A DNA stretch of 64,000 nt from Mesobacillus maritimus (GTDB taxonomy: Bacteria; Bacillota; Bacilli; Bacillales; Cytobacillaceae), in the NCBI RefSeq assembly GCF_019749255.1, contig NZ_JACWFH010000030.1:24317-88316 (forward strand), read 5' to 3'. The notes beneath the pieces were generated by a model that saw only the letters and a program-made list of their open reading frames with translations, was not told the origin of the DNA and did not search any database. Both the position numbers and the translations under genes were made by a program. This document shows, in pieces, positions 34,237 to 41,981 of this stretch (within the stretch, counting starts at the first letter, position 1; the number at the start of each line of letters is the position of its first letter).

Positions 34237-34578
34237 TTGGATATCCTTAATTCAGATGTAGAACGAACAGAATCAGATGACCATTGTGATGCTACCGATA
34301 GAAAAAGTCATCATTCTGATAAAATGAAGAAAAACTTAGTCACTAGATTAAATCGCATTGAAGGGCAGATCCGAGGAATAAAGGGTCTCATTGAAAAAGA
34401 TACGTATTGTGATGACGTAATCACGCAAATCTCCGCCACTCAAGCTGCATTGAATAGTGTCGCAAAACTATTGCTTGAAGGCCATATGAAAACTTGTATC
34501 GTTGAGCGAATTCAGGAGGGCGACCAAGAGGTTGTTGATGAACTACTGGTGACGATTCAAAGGTTAATGAAAAAATAA
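34237..34578 (+). CDS. csoR: CsoR family copper-sensing repressor
   Basis: A 113-residue all-helical repressor. The Cu(I) ligands are C58, H83 and C87; the spacing (25 and 4) equals that of B. subtilis CsoR. The N-terminal 30 residues are an extra, His/Asp-rich extension (DDHCDATDRKSHHSDK) that could also touch metal. Start is TTG at 34237 with AAAGGAGGT 6 bases upstream. No copA, copZ or other copper gene is within the window on this side, so its targets lie elsewhere or it regulates only itself. Strong terminator follows. Confidence 0.87.
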   Translation: MDILNSDVERTESDDHCDATDRKSHHSDKMKKNLVTRLNRIEGQIRGIKGLIEKDTYCDDVITQISATQAALNSVAKLLLEGHMKTCIVERIQEGDQEVVDELLVTIQRLMKK

Positions 34579-34616
34579 CCCCAAAATGTTGTTTCTTTTT
34601 GGGGTTATTTTTTCTT
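34572..34616 (+). terminator. Terminator after csoR
   Basis: Stem AAAATAACCCCAAAA/TTTTGGGGTTATTTT followed by TTTTC. Confidence 0.9.
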
Positions 34617-34770
34617 GCGTCCAAATGTATAGAGTCGAAGAACGAGTTGTTTTGGATGGACAGAGGTATGAAACAGGGATTGGCACACATCCTAGGACTT
34701 CTTACAAGATGGACTTCGTCAGACGATAGACTTTATGAAGAGTAGTTAAGGTTGTACTTTTATTATAAGA

Positions 34771-35218
34771 AGAGTCCGTGTAGAGAAGAGACCTATTCGG
34801 ACAGAAGAAGCAGGAAAAAGCCAAGGAGAGTCCGAATGCGAGGCTAGTTCGGACAGGTAAAGCGTGAAAAGCTCGAGGAGAGTCCGAATACGAGGTTGAT
34901 TCGGACAGGTAAAGCAGGAAAAGACCGAGGAGAGTCCGAATACGAGGTTGATTCGGACAGGTAAAGCGTGAAAAAGCCGAGGAGAGTCCGAATACGAGGT
35001 TGATTCGGACAGGTAAAGCGTGAAAAGGCCGAGGAGAGTCCGAATACGAGGTTGATTCGGACAGGTAAAGCAGGAAAAGACCAAGGAAAGTCCGAATGCG
35101 AGGCTAGTTCGGACAGGTAAAGCGTGAAAAGGCCGAGGAGAGTCCGAATACGAGGCTGATTCGGACAGGTAAAGCAGGAAAAAGCCGAGGAGAGTCCGAA
35201 TACCAGCCTACTCCAAAC
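34771..35218. repeat. Tandem array of 52-bp hairpin-forming units
   Basis: Eight head-to-tail units starting at 34796, 34848, 34900, 34952, 35004, 35056, 35108 and 35160, each exactly 52 bp, with a partial unit on each side. Every unit contains TTCGGAC and its complement GTCCGAA, so each can form a hairpin, and neighbours can pair in an alternative register with a 12-base loop. Variation is limited to a few positions (GCGTG/GCAGG, TACGAGGTTGA/TGCGAGGCTAG). No ORF is credible because 52 is not a multiple of three. Confidence 0.92.
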
Positions 35219-35297
35219 AGGCGCAAGCAGAGATAAGCCAAAGAGAACGCTTAAATAAACGATCCACTAATACTAGCGGGTATACTCACGCTACCCT

Positions 35298-36032
35298 TCA
35301 CCTTATCTTTGCTAAATACTCGTATACTTCGCCAAGTGTAGTAAAGCCCTCTGCTTCTGCTTTTTTTAGATAATGACCCCATAATTCAGCCGTCATTAAC
35401 GCATCTCCAAGTGCGTTGTGGCGATCCTTAATCTCGATACCGCAATCTAAACATATTTTTTCCAGAGGTTGAGACCCTGATGAGGGATCAAAGATTCTGG
35501 TTAAAAAAGAGGTATCAATAATCCGGTGTTGAAATTTTGTTCGAGTATGCTCCCAAGTCGCCTTTTGCATAAAGCTTTGCTCGTGTTTGCTATGATGAGC
35601 GATGAGAATTCGAGTGGAAGTAAAGCGTAAAAAACTCATTAGAACTTCAGCGATTTCGGGAGCACTTCGTAAATCATCATCATGAATATTCGTTAAGGAG
35701 GTGATTTCAGGAGGAACCGGCTTTTTTGAACGAATCAAAGAATAGTATGTTTCCTGGGTTAAAACTTCGCTTCCTTTCATTTTTACTGCTCCAATTGAAA
35801 TAATTTCATCCCCTTTTTCAGGAAAAAATCCAGTTGTTTCAATATCAAAAACCACAACTTCAAGTAGATTTAGTGGAGAGGAAAGGTCGTCTTTTTTTCG
35901 CACTTCTTTTTCGAGTTGACGTAAAAAGGATATGCTCTGCGCGTTAGAATGTCCATGGCCAGCTAAAACATTTGACCCTATCTTTTTTGTACCCATGCCT
36001 CTAAAAAACTGGATAAAGTCATTCATGCCCAT
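35298..36032 (-). CDS. DEDDh 3'-5' exonuclease (PolC/epsilon-like)
   Basis: About 244 residues with a DnaQ-type exonuclease domain at about 55-225: ExoI VVFDIETTGF, ExoII region TNIHDDDLRSAPEI, and ExoIII HNALGDALMTAELW, giving the DEDDh residues. It may proofread or process DNA/RNA ends. Start is at 36032, 9 bases after AGAGG; ATGs at 36041 and 36026 are alternatives. It overlaps the end of the nucleotidyltransferase-like gene upstream, so the two are translationally coupled; this pairing is common in Bacilli. Confidence 0.83.
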   Translation of the reverse strand: MGMNDFIQFFRGMGTKKIGSNVLAGHGHSNAQSISFLRQLEKEVRKKDDLSSPLNLLEVVVFDIETTGFFPEKGDEIISIGAVKMKGSEVLTQETYYSLIRSKKPVPPEITSLTNIHDDDLRSAPEIAEVLMSFLRFTSTRILIAHHSKHEQSFMQKATWEHTRTKFQHRIIDTSFLTRIFDPSSGSQPLEKICLDCGIEIKDRHNALGDALMTAELWGHYLKKAEAEGFTTLGEVYEYLAKIR

Positions 36033-36996
36033 GCTGCTCATCCTCTTCTACAAGTTTTCCTACATAGTCAAAGAGATTAATCCCATCTTTCAATATTCCT
36101 TTTAATCTTTTTCGTTGTTGCTTGGATAGTTGCTCAATAGCTAGGTAATGTCCAGAATCATAGTTTGTATGAATCCCGTATTTAAGACGATAGCTTTGTA
36201 GGTTTAAAAATTGCTTTCCGTATTTCTCTCTTAGAACCAAATCAGGTAACAGTTGAAGCCGTTCGTAAGTGGAGGTTTTCATGGATTTTTCACGGATGGC
36301 CATTACTCTGCCTGCATTAACATATGGAAATAATGCACTTTCCTTTATATTAAGAGAACCGGTCATCGGTCCATGAGTATCAACAAGGAATTGCCCTAAG
36401 ATGCCAACCCCTTTTTTAATGTGCATTGTGTTTTCAAGGATTCTAAAAAGTAAATGTTCCTTGTGAATAAAAGGGTAGATGGATTGTTTTAGATGAAGGA
36501 GTAAATCATCTCCATAAAGGCATCTACCATCGATAAAGGTTAATAAATGACGAATAGATTCCCAGGAAGCGTCGAGTACCCAACCCTTTAGTTGCTTATC
36601 CCAATCTTCGAAAGATTTACACCACAAAGGATTACTTGCCATTACATTGCCGTCGCACTTTTTATAACCGGTTTTAACCAATCCCTCGGAAATTTCATTG
36701 CCAAGTGTTAGGAAGTACTCTTGAGTTTTTGTATCCTTCGTTTCTTTAAAAATAATTCCGTGGTCCTGATCACTCCAAATTCCTTGTTCAGCTCTCCCAG
36801 CGCTTCCCATAACAAAGAAACAAAAGGGGGTAGGTGGGGGACCGAACTCAGACTGAAATGAATCGACTGCAAGGGTAACCGTTTGCCTGGTGATCTCGTC
36901 ATGAAGAGAATTTAACTGTGTTGAACTGGACCGGACATGGCTCATTTCCTGGTCACGGAATGCCTTTATCTGTGAATACTTGGTGTTGATTGCCAT
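36019..36996 (-). CDS. DUF294 nucleotidyltransferase-like protein
   Basis: A 325-residue protein with the nucleotidyltransferase motif GSAGRAEQGIWSDQDHG (residues about 65-81; G-S plus two Asp) and a C-terminal DUF294_C substrate-binding helical domain. Usually such proteins have CBS domains in front; here these are absent. The chemistry is presumably nucleotidyl transfer to a protein or small molecule, unproven. AAGGGGTG precedes the ATG. It forms an operon with the exonuclease gene. Confidence 0.82.
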   Translation of the reverse strand: MAINTKYSQIKAFRDQEMSHVRSSSTQLNSLHDEITRQTVTLAVDSFQSEFGPPPTPFCFFVMGSAGRAEQGIWSDQDHGIIFKETKDTKTQEYFLTLGNEISEGLVKTGYKKCDGNVMASNPLWCKSFEDWDKQLKGWVLDASWESIRHLLTFIDGRCLYGDDLLLHLKQSIYPFIHKEHLLFRILENTMHIKKGVGILGQFLVDTHGPMTGSLNIKESALFPYVNAGRVMAIREKSMKTSTYERLQLLPDLVLREKYGKQFLNLQSYRLKYGIHTNYDSGHYLAIEQLSKQQRKRLKGILKDGINLFDYVGKLVEEDEQHGHE

Positions 36997-37086
36997 GCCA
37001 ATTACACCCCTTCTCTAAACTAGCATTTCCCCTTGAACGAATGCTCAAGGGGAAGGAGATAGTTGTATTGCTTTTATTTCATAAGC

Positions 37087-38397
37087 CTAGGCTTTAAGAG
37101 GTCGGTCGTCATTTTTAAGGGAAATGGTTTGCTCTTTTGTTGTAGCTGTTTCTGCTTTGAGCAACTCAGGATACCCGTATGCACCATGTTCACTAATATC
37201 AAGACCCATGATTTCCTCTTCTTCTGTAACTCGTAGACCACCCATAATCTTTTTCATACCAGCTAATAATACGAAGGAAACGATAAAGGCGAATGCGCCG
37301 CAGACAACAACACCTAATGCTTGAACACCTAGTTGCTCAAAACCGCCACCGTAGAATAAACCCGGCTTTCCAACAGAAGCAAGCTCTGGTGTAGCGAAAA
37401 ATCCAGTGGATAAAGTACCCCAAACACCTGCTGCTCCGTGTACAGATAACGCATAGATTGGATCATCAATTTTCCGAGCTTCAAAGAATCGAATGCTATA
37501 GAATACAAGAATACCAGCGATGAAACCAATGACTACTGATGCCCAAGTATCAACGAATGCACATGATGCAGTGATGGCAACTAAACCAGCTAAAGCCCCG
37601 TTTAACATCATGGAGACATCTGCTTTCCCCATTACCACCCAAGAAATAATCATTGCAGCAATCGTACCAGCTGCAGCAGCGAGGTTTGTGTTTACAGCAA
37701 CAAAACCAAAGAATCCATCGTCAACAGCTACTGTACTACCAGCATTGAATCCAAACCAACCTACCCATAGTAACAATACACTTAAAGCTGTATATACTTG
37801 GTTATGTCCGTAAAGATTATTTGCGGAACCATCTTTATTGTATTTACCAATCCTTGGTTTTAATAGAATCGTAGCAGCAAGTGCAGCCATCGCACCAGTT
37901 AAGTGAACAACAGTTGAACCAGCAAAGTCTTGTTTTCCATGTTCTGCTAACCAGCCGCCGCCCCAAATCCAGTGAGCAACTGGTGGGTACACCAATAGTG
38001 AGAAAAGAACTGCGAATACGAGATAAACTCCCATTTTCGCTCTTTCAGCAAAGCCGCCAAAGGCGATCGTTAATGAAATCCCAGCAAAGGCTGTTTGGAA
38101 TAAGAAAAATACTGCTCCGGAAAGTCCTAACCCTTCTACATCATATCCTGAGTAAAAGAAGTCCGATAAACCAATTAAGCTATTTCCTTCACCAAAGATT
38201 AACCCGTAACCAAATGCCCAGAATACAATCGAACCAATTCCAAAGGTGAGGATGGTTTTACCAGCAATATGGCCTGCATTTTTCATCCTCGTAGATCCCG
38301 TTTCTAAAAGAATAAAGCCTCCAATCATTAAAATGACTAATACTGCAGATACCATAACCCAAACACTGTTTAATAAAAATGTAGTATCCAAATTCAT
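37087..38397 (-). CDS. amtB: Ammonium transporter AmtB/NrgA
   Basis: A 436-residue ammonium channel with 11 helices: FLLETGSTRMKNAGH, GFAERAKMGVYLVF, FAGSTVVHLTGAMAAL (pore His), GWFGFNAGS and SVHGAAGVWGTL (second pore His) are all present. It brings in NH4+/NH3 under nitrogen limitation. The C-terminal tail (EEEIMGLDISEHGAYGYPE) is the GlnK-interaction segment, but no glnK/nrgB gene follows, unlike nrgAB of B. subtilis. An exact TnrA box lies upstream and a tnrA gene is next to it. Confidence 0.95.
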   Translation of the reverse strand: MNLDTTFLLNSVWVMVSAVLVILMIGGFILLETGSTRMKNAGHIAGKTILTFGIGSIVFWAFGYGLIFGEGNSLIGLSDFFYSGYDVEGLGLSGAVFFLFQTAFAGISLTIAFGGFAERAKMGVYLVFAVLFSLLVYPPVAHWIWGGGWLAEHGKQDFAGSTVVHLTGAMAALAATILLKPRIGKYNKDGSANNLYGHNQVYTALSVLLLWVGWFGFNAGSTVAVDDGFFGFVAVNTNLAAAAGTIAAMIISWVVMGKADVSMMLNGALAGLVAITASCAFVDTWASVVIGFIAGILVFYSIRFFEARKIDDPIYALSVHGAAGVWGTLSTGFFATPELASVGKPGLFYGGGFEQLGVQALGVVVCGAFAFIVSFVLLAGMKKIMGGLRVTEEEEIMGLDISEHGAYGYPELLKAETATTKEQTISLKNDDRPLKA

Positions 38398-38474
38398 TTC
38401 TCCCCTTCCAAATTTGTTTATTTGGCTTTCTGTAGTTTTATTTTCGCATCGGTGGAAGGTTATTTCTACAACGA

Positions 38475-38491
38475 TGTAAGAAAACCTAACA
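38475..38491. promoter_or_regulatory. TnrA box upstream of amtB
   Basis: TGTAA-GAAAACC-TAACA is an exact match to TGTNA-N7-TNACA. Its centre is about 50-55 bases upstream of a likely start following a TAAAAC -10 (38435-38440, minus strand), the position used by TnrA for activation. Confidence 0.8.
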
Positions 38492-38584
38492 TAATTTTGG
38501 AAGAGGAGAAGAAAACATCCTTTTGTTTAGTAAAATGAAGAGGGGATTAGCATTGCGTGAATAATTGGATTATTGGATGGGAAT

Positions 38585-38911
38585 TCAAGCCTTTCGTATA
38601 CCAAATTGAGCGTTAAGCTGTCCTTGAATCATTTTCTTGCGAAGTTTTGCCTGTTCTGCCTTTTTCTTATCTTTCATCATTTCTTGGCGGATTTCGAAGG
38701 TTTGGACACCATCTTCAATTTTTTCAGCGATGTCCATTAGCAGCTCAATATCTGCAAAAGAGTACTTTCTGCTTCCTCCAGGAGTACGTTCTGGGAAAAT
38801 TAATTTCCGTTCTTCATAATATCGAATCTGCCGCTCCGATAATCCGGTAAGTTCTCGCACGATTCCTATTGTTATCACCTTTTTGTCTTTATAAGAAGCT
38901 TCATTGCTCAT
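38585..38911 (-). CDS. tnrA: MerR-family nitrogen regulator TnrA
   Basis: A 108-residue protein with a MerR-type helix-turn-helix and wing ([47 protein letters not shown]) and the short C-terminal tail [14 protein letters not shown], which in B. subtilis TnrA binds feedback-inhibited glutamine synthetase and GlnK. Length and tail exclude GlnR. GAGGTGAAC precedes the ATG. It activates nitrogen-scavenging genes such as nrgA when nitrogen is short. A TnrA box lies in its own promoter region. Confidence 0.9.
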   Translation of the reverse strand: MSNEASYKDKKVITIGIVRELTGLSERQIRYYEERKLIFPERTPGGSRKYSFADIELLMDIAEKIEDGVQTFEIRQEMMKDKKKAEQAKLRKKMIQGQLNAQFGIRKA

Positions 38912-38946
38912 TGTCCGTTCACCTCAACTTTGTTTATCAAAAAATA

Positions 38947-38963
38947 TGTTATATTATCTCACA
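38947..38963. promoter_or_regulatory. TnrA box in the tnrA-tnrA2 intergenic region
   Basis: TGTTA-TATTATC-TCACA is an exact match to TGTNA-N7-TNACA, centred 44 bases upstream of the tnrA ATG and about 210 bases from the second gene. This points to autoregulation. Confidence 0.75.
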
Positions 38964-39168
38964 ACAATAAAAATATGAATATAGAAAAATCTAAAAATTT
39001 AATTTTAATTTATGCTGTATTTCCTATTACTATATTCCTAATGAATGAAAAGATTGTTAGGACATCTCCCAATCTAGTTGAGAAAACCATTAAATCATCC
39101 ATAATCAACAGTAATACAAAGTTTGAGAAGCATAAATTCTCCTAAACTATGTCAGCGAGGAGGGAGCT

Positions 39169-39474
39169 ATGTCATCCTATAAAGAGAAGAAAGTCATATC
39201 TATTGGGATTGTCAGTGAACTTACGGGGTTATCGCTCAGGAAAATTCGCTATTATGAGGAGCGCGGTTTGCTTTCGCCAGGTCGAACCGGAAAAGGGGGG
39301 AGAAAGTATTCATTTGATGATGTTGAAACACTAATGAAAATTGCTGAAAGAAGAGAAGAGGGTGTACAAACAGCAGAAATAAAAAAAGAACTCAATAAAG
39401 AAAAGACGAAACAAAAGATTCGCGATGAAATGATAAAAGGACAGCTAAATGCTCATTTCAGAATGAGAAAATGA
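39169..39474 (+). CDS. Second TnrA-type regulator
   Basis: A 101-residue paralogue of TnrA: same MerR-type DNA-binding head ([45 protein letters not shown]) and the tail [14 protein letters not shown]. Ironically the tail is closer to that of B. subtilis TnrA (GQLNAHFR) than the neighbouring gene's. It is transcribed divergently. GAGGAGGGAGCT precedes the ATG. Whether it senses the same signals or forms heterodimers with TnrA cannot be told. Confidence 0.85.
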   Translation: MSSYKEKKVISIGIVSELTGLSLRKIRYYEERGLLSPGRTGKGGRKYSFDDVETLMKIAERREEGVQTAEIKKELNKEKTKQKIRDEMIKGQLNAHFRMRK

Positions 39475-39505
39475 TGGTAAAAGAAAACGATAGTATGAAA
39501 CAAAT

Positions 39506-39540
39506 AGAACCGCCAGCTGAGCTACTGGCGGTTCTACTTT
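39506..39540 (+). terminator. Terminator after the second tnrA gene
   Basis: Perfect 11-bp stem AGAACCGCCAG/CTGGCGGTTCT, 8-base loop, then ACTTTT. It may also serve the small gene on the other strand. Confidence 0.82.
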
Positions 39541-39695
39541 TAACGATTTCTGTGACGGTTAAGGATCTCTTGAAGGTCGCTTAATGGAAGGTGTTGTAAT
39601 TCTTGGATGGGAGTAGAGGTGATTTTTAGTTGGAGAATTTTCTTGATATAATGCCTTCTGGCTTTTTCCATTCCTTCTCTTAAGAGTTTAGACAC
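39540..39695 (-). CDS. FbpA-like small basic protein
   Basis: A 51-residue basic protein starting at GTG 39695 with AAGGAGG 6 bases upstream: MSKLLREGMEKARRHY then IKKILQLKITSTP, ELQHLPLSDLQEIL. The pattern (R..YI.K.L...I......L..L.LS.L) resembles the Fur-regulated basic protein FbpA family of Bacillus. I see no clear Fur box upstream. Too short for common gene-finding cut-offs. Family call is tentative; the coding call rests mainly on the ribosome binding site. Confidence 0.55.
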   Translation of the reverse strand: MSKLLREGMEKARRHYIKKILQLKITSTPIQELQHLPLSDLQEILNRHRNR

Positions 39696-39740
39696 GGTAT
39701 TCCTCCTTCGTGTAGTGTGAACGGATAATAAAAGAGGTGG

Positions 39741-39959
39741 TTAGATTGAGTAAACTTCATTTTTACTCTCTTCATTATGAGCCTCTGTTGCTTTCATCTT
39801 ATTTGGGGGATGGTCAAGAAATTGACTGTTTTGTACAGCTCGAAGAAATTCCTGGGCTCTCCACCCATAGGTCATTAGCAATTGTTCATACAATTCATCG
39901 CGTAACAAATCTAATTGGATAATCCTTTCCGCTAGTTGTACTTCTTTTGATTTCTTCAC
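39741..39959 (-). CDS. Small helical protein, unknown
   Basis: A 72-residue protein starting at GTG 39959 with GAGGTGAT upstream. The first 45 residues are helical (LAERIIQLDLLRDELYEQLLMTYGW), the C-terminus polar. It lies 45 bases upstream of the FbpA-like gene on the same strand, so the two may form an operon of small proteins. I do not recognise a family; a Spo0E-like short helical hairpin is possible by size but the SQELD motif is absent. Confidence 0.5.
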   Translation of the reverse strand: MKKSKEVQLAERIIQLDLLRDELYEQLLMTYGWRAQEFLRAVQNSQFLDHPPNKMKATEAHNEESKNEVYSI

Positions 39960-40294
39960 GGTTCATCACCTCTCCGTCCTCAGTTTTTCTTGGTTATTGC
40001 TTCTAGAGTATGGGAATCATCCATTTGTGTCACGGGAGTTGTCATATATCCTAACGCCCTTTTTTAAAGAGTGTTATTAACCAAGCGTTTGATTCTAATT
40101 CAGGCAAGAGTGGGTGACGGGAAGTCCGGGAGTCAAGTTTGTTATTAGATAGGTCTCCCTTGGTTTTGCGCCCTGGCAAGAGCATTGTACCTTCCACTCT
40201 AATCAAGATGATGCATACGTAGTAATGCAGGAACCTTAGAGTTTTAAACATTGACCTAAAAGAAAAGCCCCCGTTTCAAAAAAAGGGGGAGAAG
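39960..40294. other. Intergenic region
   Basis: 335 bases. A minus-strand frame of 44 codons (MLLPGRKTKGDLSNN..., about 40051-40185) has only a weak AAGGT site and no recognisable homology; I do not call it. The trhA terminator occupies 40264-40292. Confidence 0.4.
40264..40292 (-). terminator. Terminator of trhA
   Basis: CCCCC/GGGGG stem with an A/T-rich 12-base loop, followed on the minus strand by CTTTTCTTTT. Confidence 0.7.
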
Positions 40295-40942
40295 TTATAA
40301 AACAAAGAGATAGACGCTTAAAAAGTGGGCTAGGCTTCCGAGTAAAATGAAGATGTGGAAGATTTCGTGAAAGCCCATATATTTAGATTGCATAAACTTT
40401 GGTTTGAAGCCATAGATCAATCCTCCTATGGTGTAAAGAAGACCGCCTGCTATTAACAAACTTAGCCCCGCTGACCCAAGGTTTTCGGCTAATGGGCGGG
40501 CTGCGAATACAATCATCCATCCCATGGAGATGTATAATCCAGTTGATACCCATCTTGGACAATCAAACCAGACCATTTTAAAAACAACTCCTGCGAGTGC
40601 CACTGCCATAATAATTGAAAAGATAATGGCTCCAGTGGTGCCATCTAAAGTGATTAGACAAAATGGAGCGTACGTACCGGCGATTAGAACAAAAATCATT
40701 GAATGATCAAGGCGTCGTAAAAAAGCGATAATGGCGTCTCGGGCCATGACCATATGATAAGTAGCAGATGCACTATACAGGAGAATCATGCTAACCCCAA
40801 AAATAATGACTGCTGTGAGAGAGAGAGGAGAAGCTGACTCGCTTGCTGCTTTGATCACTAATGCCAGAAGGCCAGCGAAGGAAAGGATGGCCCCTGCGAG
40901 ATGGGTAAATCCATTTATGGGTTCACGAATGAGTTGGTTCAC
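40295..40942 (-). CDS. trhA: PAQR/hemolysin III family membrane homeostasis protein
   Basis: A 215-residue membrane protein with seven helices. The metal-site pattern of the PAQR family is present: SATYHM in TM2, LDHSMIFVLIAGTYAPF, and the final HEIFHIFILLGSLAHF with its histidines. TrhA affects membrane fluidity and lipid homeostasis. It starts with GTG at 40942 after AAGGAG. Single gene. Confidence 0.9.
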   Translation of the reverse strand: MNQLIREPINGFTHLAGAILSFAGLLALVIKAASESASPLSLTAVIIFGVSMILLYSASATYHMVMARDAIIAFLRRLDHSMIFVLIAGTYAPFCLITLDGTTGAIIFSIIMAVALAGVVFKMVWFDCPRWVSTGLYISMGWMIVFAARPLAENLGSAGLSLLIAGGLLYTIGGLIYGFKPKFMQSKYMGFHEIFHIFILLGSLAHFLSVYLFVL

Positions 40943-41021
40943 ACTATCGACTCCTTATATATCACTATGTAGTTTTTAATACTATATGTCATTATATTAA
41001 CAATATGCGATGTAGTCAAGG

Positions 41022-41050
41022 TTTACCTTTTATATCATTGTCGGTATAAT
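41022..41050 (+). promoter_or_regulatory. Sigma-A promoter of the DUF1836 gene
   Basis: TTTACC (41022-41027), 17 bases, TATAAT (41045-41050). Confidence 0.7.
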
Positions 41051-41083
41051 AAAGCTAATTAAACCGGAGAAGTGAGGCAGCAA

Positions 41084-41644
41084 ATGGATATAGATGAAAT
41101 GCTTAATAAGCTAGATGACAATGAAAACATTTCTATTGAGGATATCCCGAGTATTGATTTGTATATGGATCAGGTGATTCAGTTATTTGAGAAGACATTT
41201 GCTCCAACAAAAAGGAATGATGAGGAAAAGATCCTGACGAAGACAATGATTAATAACTATGCGAAAGGAAAGTTGTTCTTTCCGGTAAAAAATAAAAAGT
41301 ATTCTAAGGAACATATCATTTTAATAGCACTTATTTATCAACTAAAGGGTGTACTTTCTATCGGGGATATAAAGACAGTTTTAAATGGAATAAACGAGAA
41401 ACTCCTTGGGGACGAGATAGATCTTGAACAGTTTTATAAAAGCTATCTAAACCTTCATAATAAAAACAAAGAAAACTATAAAGAAAACCTTAAAGAAAAA
41501 GCAAATGAGGCAAACAATGAGCTAGCTCAAATAACGGGAGACACTGAAGAGCTAGAAAAGGTACTCCTAATTGCTTCGCTAGTAAATATGAGCAATCTAT
41601 ACAGAAGAACAGCTGAAAAGCTAGTTGATTCTTTAAAAGAATAA
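41084..41644 (+). CDS. DUF1836 domain protein
   Basis: About 186 residues with a DUF1836 domain: LTKTMINNYAKGKLFFPVKNKKYSKEHI resembles a MerR-like helix-turn-helix and precedes a helical effector-type region. Probably a transcriptional regulator; family function is unknown. The ATG at 41084 (GTGAGG upstream) and a GTG at 41072 are alternative starts. A small HTH gene follows 44 bases later. Confidence 0.78.
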   Translation: MDIDEMLNKLDDNENISIEDIPSIDLYMDQVIQLFEKTFAPTKRNDEEKILTKTMINNYAKGKLFFPVKNKKYSKEHIILIALIYQLKGVLSIGDIKTVLNGINEKLLGDEIDLEQFYKSYLNLHNKNKENYKENLKEKANEANNELAQITGDTEELEKVLLIASLVNMSNLYRRTAEKLVDSLKE

Positions 41645-41688
41645 GTGCGTAAATCTTAGTACGGTATAGTGCGAAAGGATGAGTAAGG

Positions 41689-41919
41689 ATGTATTTGACC
41701 ATTAAAGAAACAGCTGAGTTTTTATCAATTCCGGAGAACCAAATTGAGAGTTTGGTTAGAGACAGGAAAATTCGAGCTCTTTATGATGGTGAGCAGTACT
41801 TAATTTATAAAGAGCAGTTCACAACTCATTTAAAGCAGGTAGAAAAATATAAGAGGCTAGTAGAAGAAAGTTTAAACGAACCAATTCCAGAAGATATTGA
41901 TATTAAGGACGAGGATTAG
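41689..41919 (+). CDS. Excisionase-type small DNA-binding protein
   Basis: A 76-residue protein whose first 50 residues form an excisionase/MerR-like winged helix (MYLTIKETAEFLSIPENQIESLVRDRKIRALYDGEQYLI), followed by an acidic tail ending EDIDIKDED. Such proteins occur as stand-alone regulators in Bacilli; there is no integrase nearby, so an actual excisionase role is unlikely. Likely co-transcribed with the DUF1836 gene; a strong terminator follows. Confidence 0.78.
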   Translation: MYLTIKETAEFLSIPENQIESLVRDRKIRALYDGEQYLIYKEQFTTHLKQVEKYKRLVEESLNEPIPEDIDIKDED

Positions 41920-41935
41920 CTACATACCGTATAAA

Positions 41936-41973
41936 CAAAAAAGGCCCGTCTTATATAAGACGGGCCTTTTTCG
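41936..41973. terminator. Bidirectional terminator
   Basis: Palindrome AAAAAGGCCCGTCTTA with its complement ending in TTTTT, between convergent genes. Confidence 0.92.
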
Positions 41974-41981
41974 ATGAGACC

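Noticed and set aside
34746..35084. Minus-strand reading frame of 112 codons in the repeat array
   Set aside because: It arises from repeats of 52 bp, has no ribosome binding site and resembles no protein.
34771..35218. CRISPR array
   Set aside because: Units are near-identical across their whole 52 bp with no unique spacers and no cas genes; it is a tandem repeat.
39055..39071. TnrA box before the second tnrA gene (TGTTA-N7-TCCCA)
   Set aside because: One mismatch in a critical position (TNACA); kept only as a weak possibility.
40051..40251. Minus-strand frame of 66 codons
   Set aside because: Only a weak AAGGT site for an internal ATG and no recognisable features; left as unassigned.
40987..41002. 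TnrA box TGTCA-TTATAT-TAACA upstream of trhA/DUF1836
   Set aside because: The half-sites are right but the spacer is 6 instead of 7 bases.
41689..41919. Mark of a prophage or integrative element (excisionase-like gene)
   Set aside because: No integrase, attachment-site repeats or phage genes nearby; such HTH proteins often stand alone.
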